Assembly (NCBI GenBank): GCA_012727715.1
Contig: JAAYGN010000011.1
Coordinates: 1-34,575 of the forward strand
DNA from: Desulfovibrionales bacterium
GTDB taxonomy: Bacteria; Desulfobacterota; Desulfovibrionia; Desulfovibrionales; Desulfomicrobiaceae
Length of the DNA: 34,575 nt
Direction: 5' to 3'
Positions 33,136 through 34,575 of the stretch are shown piece by piece. Within the stretch, counting starts at the first letter, position 1. The number at the start of each line of letters is the position of its first letter. The translations under genes and the position numbers were made by a program. The notes beneath the pieces were generated by a model that saw only the letters and a program-made list of their open reading frames with translations, made no database searches and was not told the DNA's origin.

Positions 33136-33477
33136 ATGTCCAAGAAAAAAGGTCTCGTAAAGGTTACAATCTATCCAGCCTGGTGCAAGGGTTGTGGAAT
33201 TTGTGTTGCCTTTTGCCCTGCTCAAGTCCTTCAATTAGGCGCTGATGGCAAAGCTCATGTGGTCCGGGAATCGGAATGTATAAGTTGTGGCTTTTGTGAA
33301 CTGCATTGTCCTGATTTTGCTATTTCAGTGACTCCCCAAAAAAGACAACGCACAAAAGCTCAGCTTCCAAGTGAAAAGTCCGAAGACAAAACCTCGACCA
33401 CAGAACCTGTCCCTAGTCCTGAACAAGCAGTTGGAACACCTAACCTGGAAAACAATAATGGCCAGAAAAAAACGTAA
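33136..33477 (+). CDS. korD: 2-oxoacid:ferredoxin oxidoreductase, ferredoxin-like (delta) subunit
   Basis: A 113-residue protein with two 4Fe-4S motifs, CKGCGICVAFCP (Cys17, 20, 23, 27) and CISCGFCELHCP (Cys48, 51, 54, 58), which pass electrons from the oxoacid-oxidising core to ferredoxin. The last 45 residues are a charged, Pro/Glu-rich tail that is unusually long for this subunit. I place the start at the ATG at 33136 (MSKKKGLVKV). A longer in-frame reading to 33088 lacks a ribosome-binding site. The korA start lies 20 bases before its stop. Which 2-oxoacid is used is inferred. Confidence 0.85.
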   Translation: MSKKKGLVKVTIYPAWCKGCGICVAFCPAQVLQLGADGKAHVVRESECISCGFCELHCPDFAISVTPQKRQRTKAQLPSEKSEDKTSTTEPVPSPEQAVGTPNLENNNGQKKT

Positions 33478-34575
33478 GCAACAGGAAATTTTTGCCTTGG
33501 GTAATGAGGCAGTGGTAGAGGGTGCTCTTCTAGCGGGGTGTTCTTTTTTTGCCGGCTATCCCATAACTCCGTCCACAGAAATAGCGGAGGTCATGTCTGC
33601 TCGTTTGCCCCGGATTAAAGATGGTGTGTACATCCAGATGGAAGACGAAATTGCCAGTATGGGGGCAATCATCGGTGCTTCCTTGGCTGGTCGTAAAAGC
33701 ATGACCGCAACGTCAGGGCCAGGGTTTTCTTTGATGCAAGAAAACTTGGGCTATGCCTGTATGACTGAAGTGCCTTTGGTTCTGGTCAATGTCATGCGTG
33801 GTGGACCAAGTACAGGGTTGCCCACAAGTCCGGCCCAGGGTGATGTGCAGCAAGCACGTTGGGGCCGGCATGGAGATCATCCCATTATCGTTCTTTCTGC
33901 ATCCAATGTGCAGGAATGCTTGGAAATGACTGTGGTTGCTTTTAATTTTGCAGAAAAATATCGCACTCCAGTTATTTTGCTTTTGGATGAGATTACCGCC
34001 CATACGCGTGAAAAAATTACCATCCCCCATGCGGAAGATTTGGAAATTCTCGCTCGAGTTACTCCAGCCATGCCTCCAGAATGGTATGTTACTTATGAAG
34101 ATACCATGCGCGGGGTGCCTTCTTTGGCTCCCTTGGGTACTGGCTACAGATTTCATGTAACCGGATTGACCCATGATCAAAATGGCTTCCCCACGTCCAA
34201 GCCCGAGGAAGTCAAGGCACTTATGTATCGCCAGTTTCGAAAAATTGATCAGTTTTTTTATGATATTCAGCTTGTGGATGAAGTGGAGTGCGCTGACGCT
34301 GAAGTGTTGGTCATTGCCTATGGCTGTGTCGCCAGGTCAGCTGAACTGGCAGTGAGCATGGCTAGGGAGCAGGGTATTAAGGCTGGCCTGCTCAAGCTTA
34401 AAACCCTTTTTCCTTTTCCCAAGACAACGGTCCAGGCTCTGGCTCGTCAGTGCCGGGCGGTCATTGTCCCGGAAATGAACATGGGGCAAATTTCCCGGGA
34501 GGTAAAACGGGTCAACAATGGGTTTACCAAGGTTATCACCAATAACCGTGTTGATGGTCAAATTATCACTCCTTC
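33458..34575 (+). CDS. korA: 2-oxoacid:ferredoxin oxidoreductase, alpha subunit (partial)
   Basis: An open frame from the ATG at 33458 runs to the window edge without a stop (372 codons, close to the usual 375-385). It begins ARKKRKQQEIFALGNEAVVE and has FFAGYPITPSTEIAEVMS, MEDEIASMGAIIGASLAG, TATSGPGFSLMQENLGYA and RGGPSTGLPTSPAQGDV, all hallmarks of the KorA/VorB/PorA alpha subunit that oxidises 2-oxoacids to acyl-CoA. It overlaps korD by 20 bases. The TPP-binding beta subunit should follow beyond the window. 2-Oxoglutarate is the most likely substrate, but a branched-chain oxoacid is possible. Confidence 0.93.
   Translation, partial: MARKKRKQQEIFALGNEAVVEGALLAGCSFFAGYPITPSTEIAEVMSARLPRIKDGVYIQMEDEIASMGAIIGASLAGRKSMTATSGPGFSLMQENLGYACMTEVPLVLVNVMRGGPSTGLPTSPAQGDVQQARWGRHGDHPIIVLSASNVQECLEMTVVAFNFAEKYRTPVILLLDEITAHTREKITIPHAEDLEILARVTPAMPPEWYVTYEDTMRGVPSLAPLGTGYRFHVTGLTHDQNGFPTSKPEEVKALMYRQFRKIDQFFYDIQLVDEVECADAEVLVIAYGCVARSAELAVSMAREQGIKAGLLKLKTLFPFPKTTVQALARQCRAVIVPEMNMGQISREVKRVNNGFTKVITNNRVDGQIITP

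Overview
The window looks like chromosomal DNA of a Gram-negative, anaerobic deltaproteobacterium, most likely a sulfate reducer of the Desulfovibrionales. The pointers are a PxxKW-family cysteine-rich protein, a 2-oxoacid:ferredoxin oxidoreductase (KorD/KorA type), a TauE/SafE exporter next to a sigma-54 two-component system, LolA, and a moderate base composition. The taxonomic placement is inference. Most genes are recognisable housekeeping or transport genes. Two genes run off the window: an unrecognised minus-strand gene at the left edge (1-666) and korA at the right edge.

Layout. 1-1761: partial unknown gene, then a complete IS1016-group (IS1595 family) insertion sequence with 17-bp perfect terminal repeats, then the 3' remnant of another gene. 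1860-3749: long-chain acyl-CoA synthetase (minus). 3925-8440: uup, a small cysteine-rich protein, the pantothenate genes panC-panD-panB, and a PilZ-domain protein. 8544-9734: an MFS transporter (minus). 9927-10565: lolA with a strong terminator, then about 660 bp without a convincing gene. 11232-15846: a complete branched-chain amino acid ABC operon livK-H-M-G-F. 16030-16191: tRNA-Val(UAC) and tRNA-Asp(GUC) behind a good promoter, convergent with rmuC (16193-17530, minus), whose last codons contain the tRNA terminator.

17531-23687 is the most interesting part. It has three copies of a 15-bp dyad, an IHF-like site and a correctly spaced -24/-12 (sigma-54) promoter. These are followed by a stand-alone receiver protein, a TauE/SafE permease, an unrecognised protein with two membrane segments, a soluble PAS histidine kinase and an NtrC-type sigma-54 activator. 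This reads as a self-contained sensing and anion-export module, possibly autoregulated by its own enhancer-binding protein. The sequence suggests the circuit but does not prove it.

23726-25826: small proteins (a membrane peptide, a zinc-ribbon/acidic protein, PxxKW) separated by intergenic regions holding a possible small RNA and a strong 5'-leader hairpin. 25921-29045: an M20 peptidase translationally coupled to mnmG. 29178-30381: a small membrane protein and nagB. 30344-32920 (minus): a YhaM-like HD nuclease, tmk and a WaaE-like glycosyltransferase, the last overlapping tmk at its start and nagB at its end. 33136-34575: korD and korA (partial).
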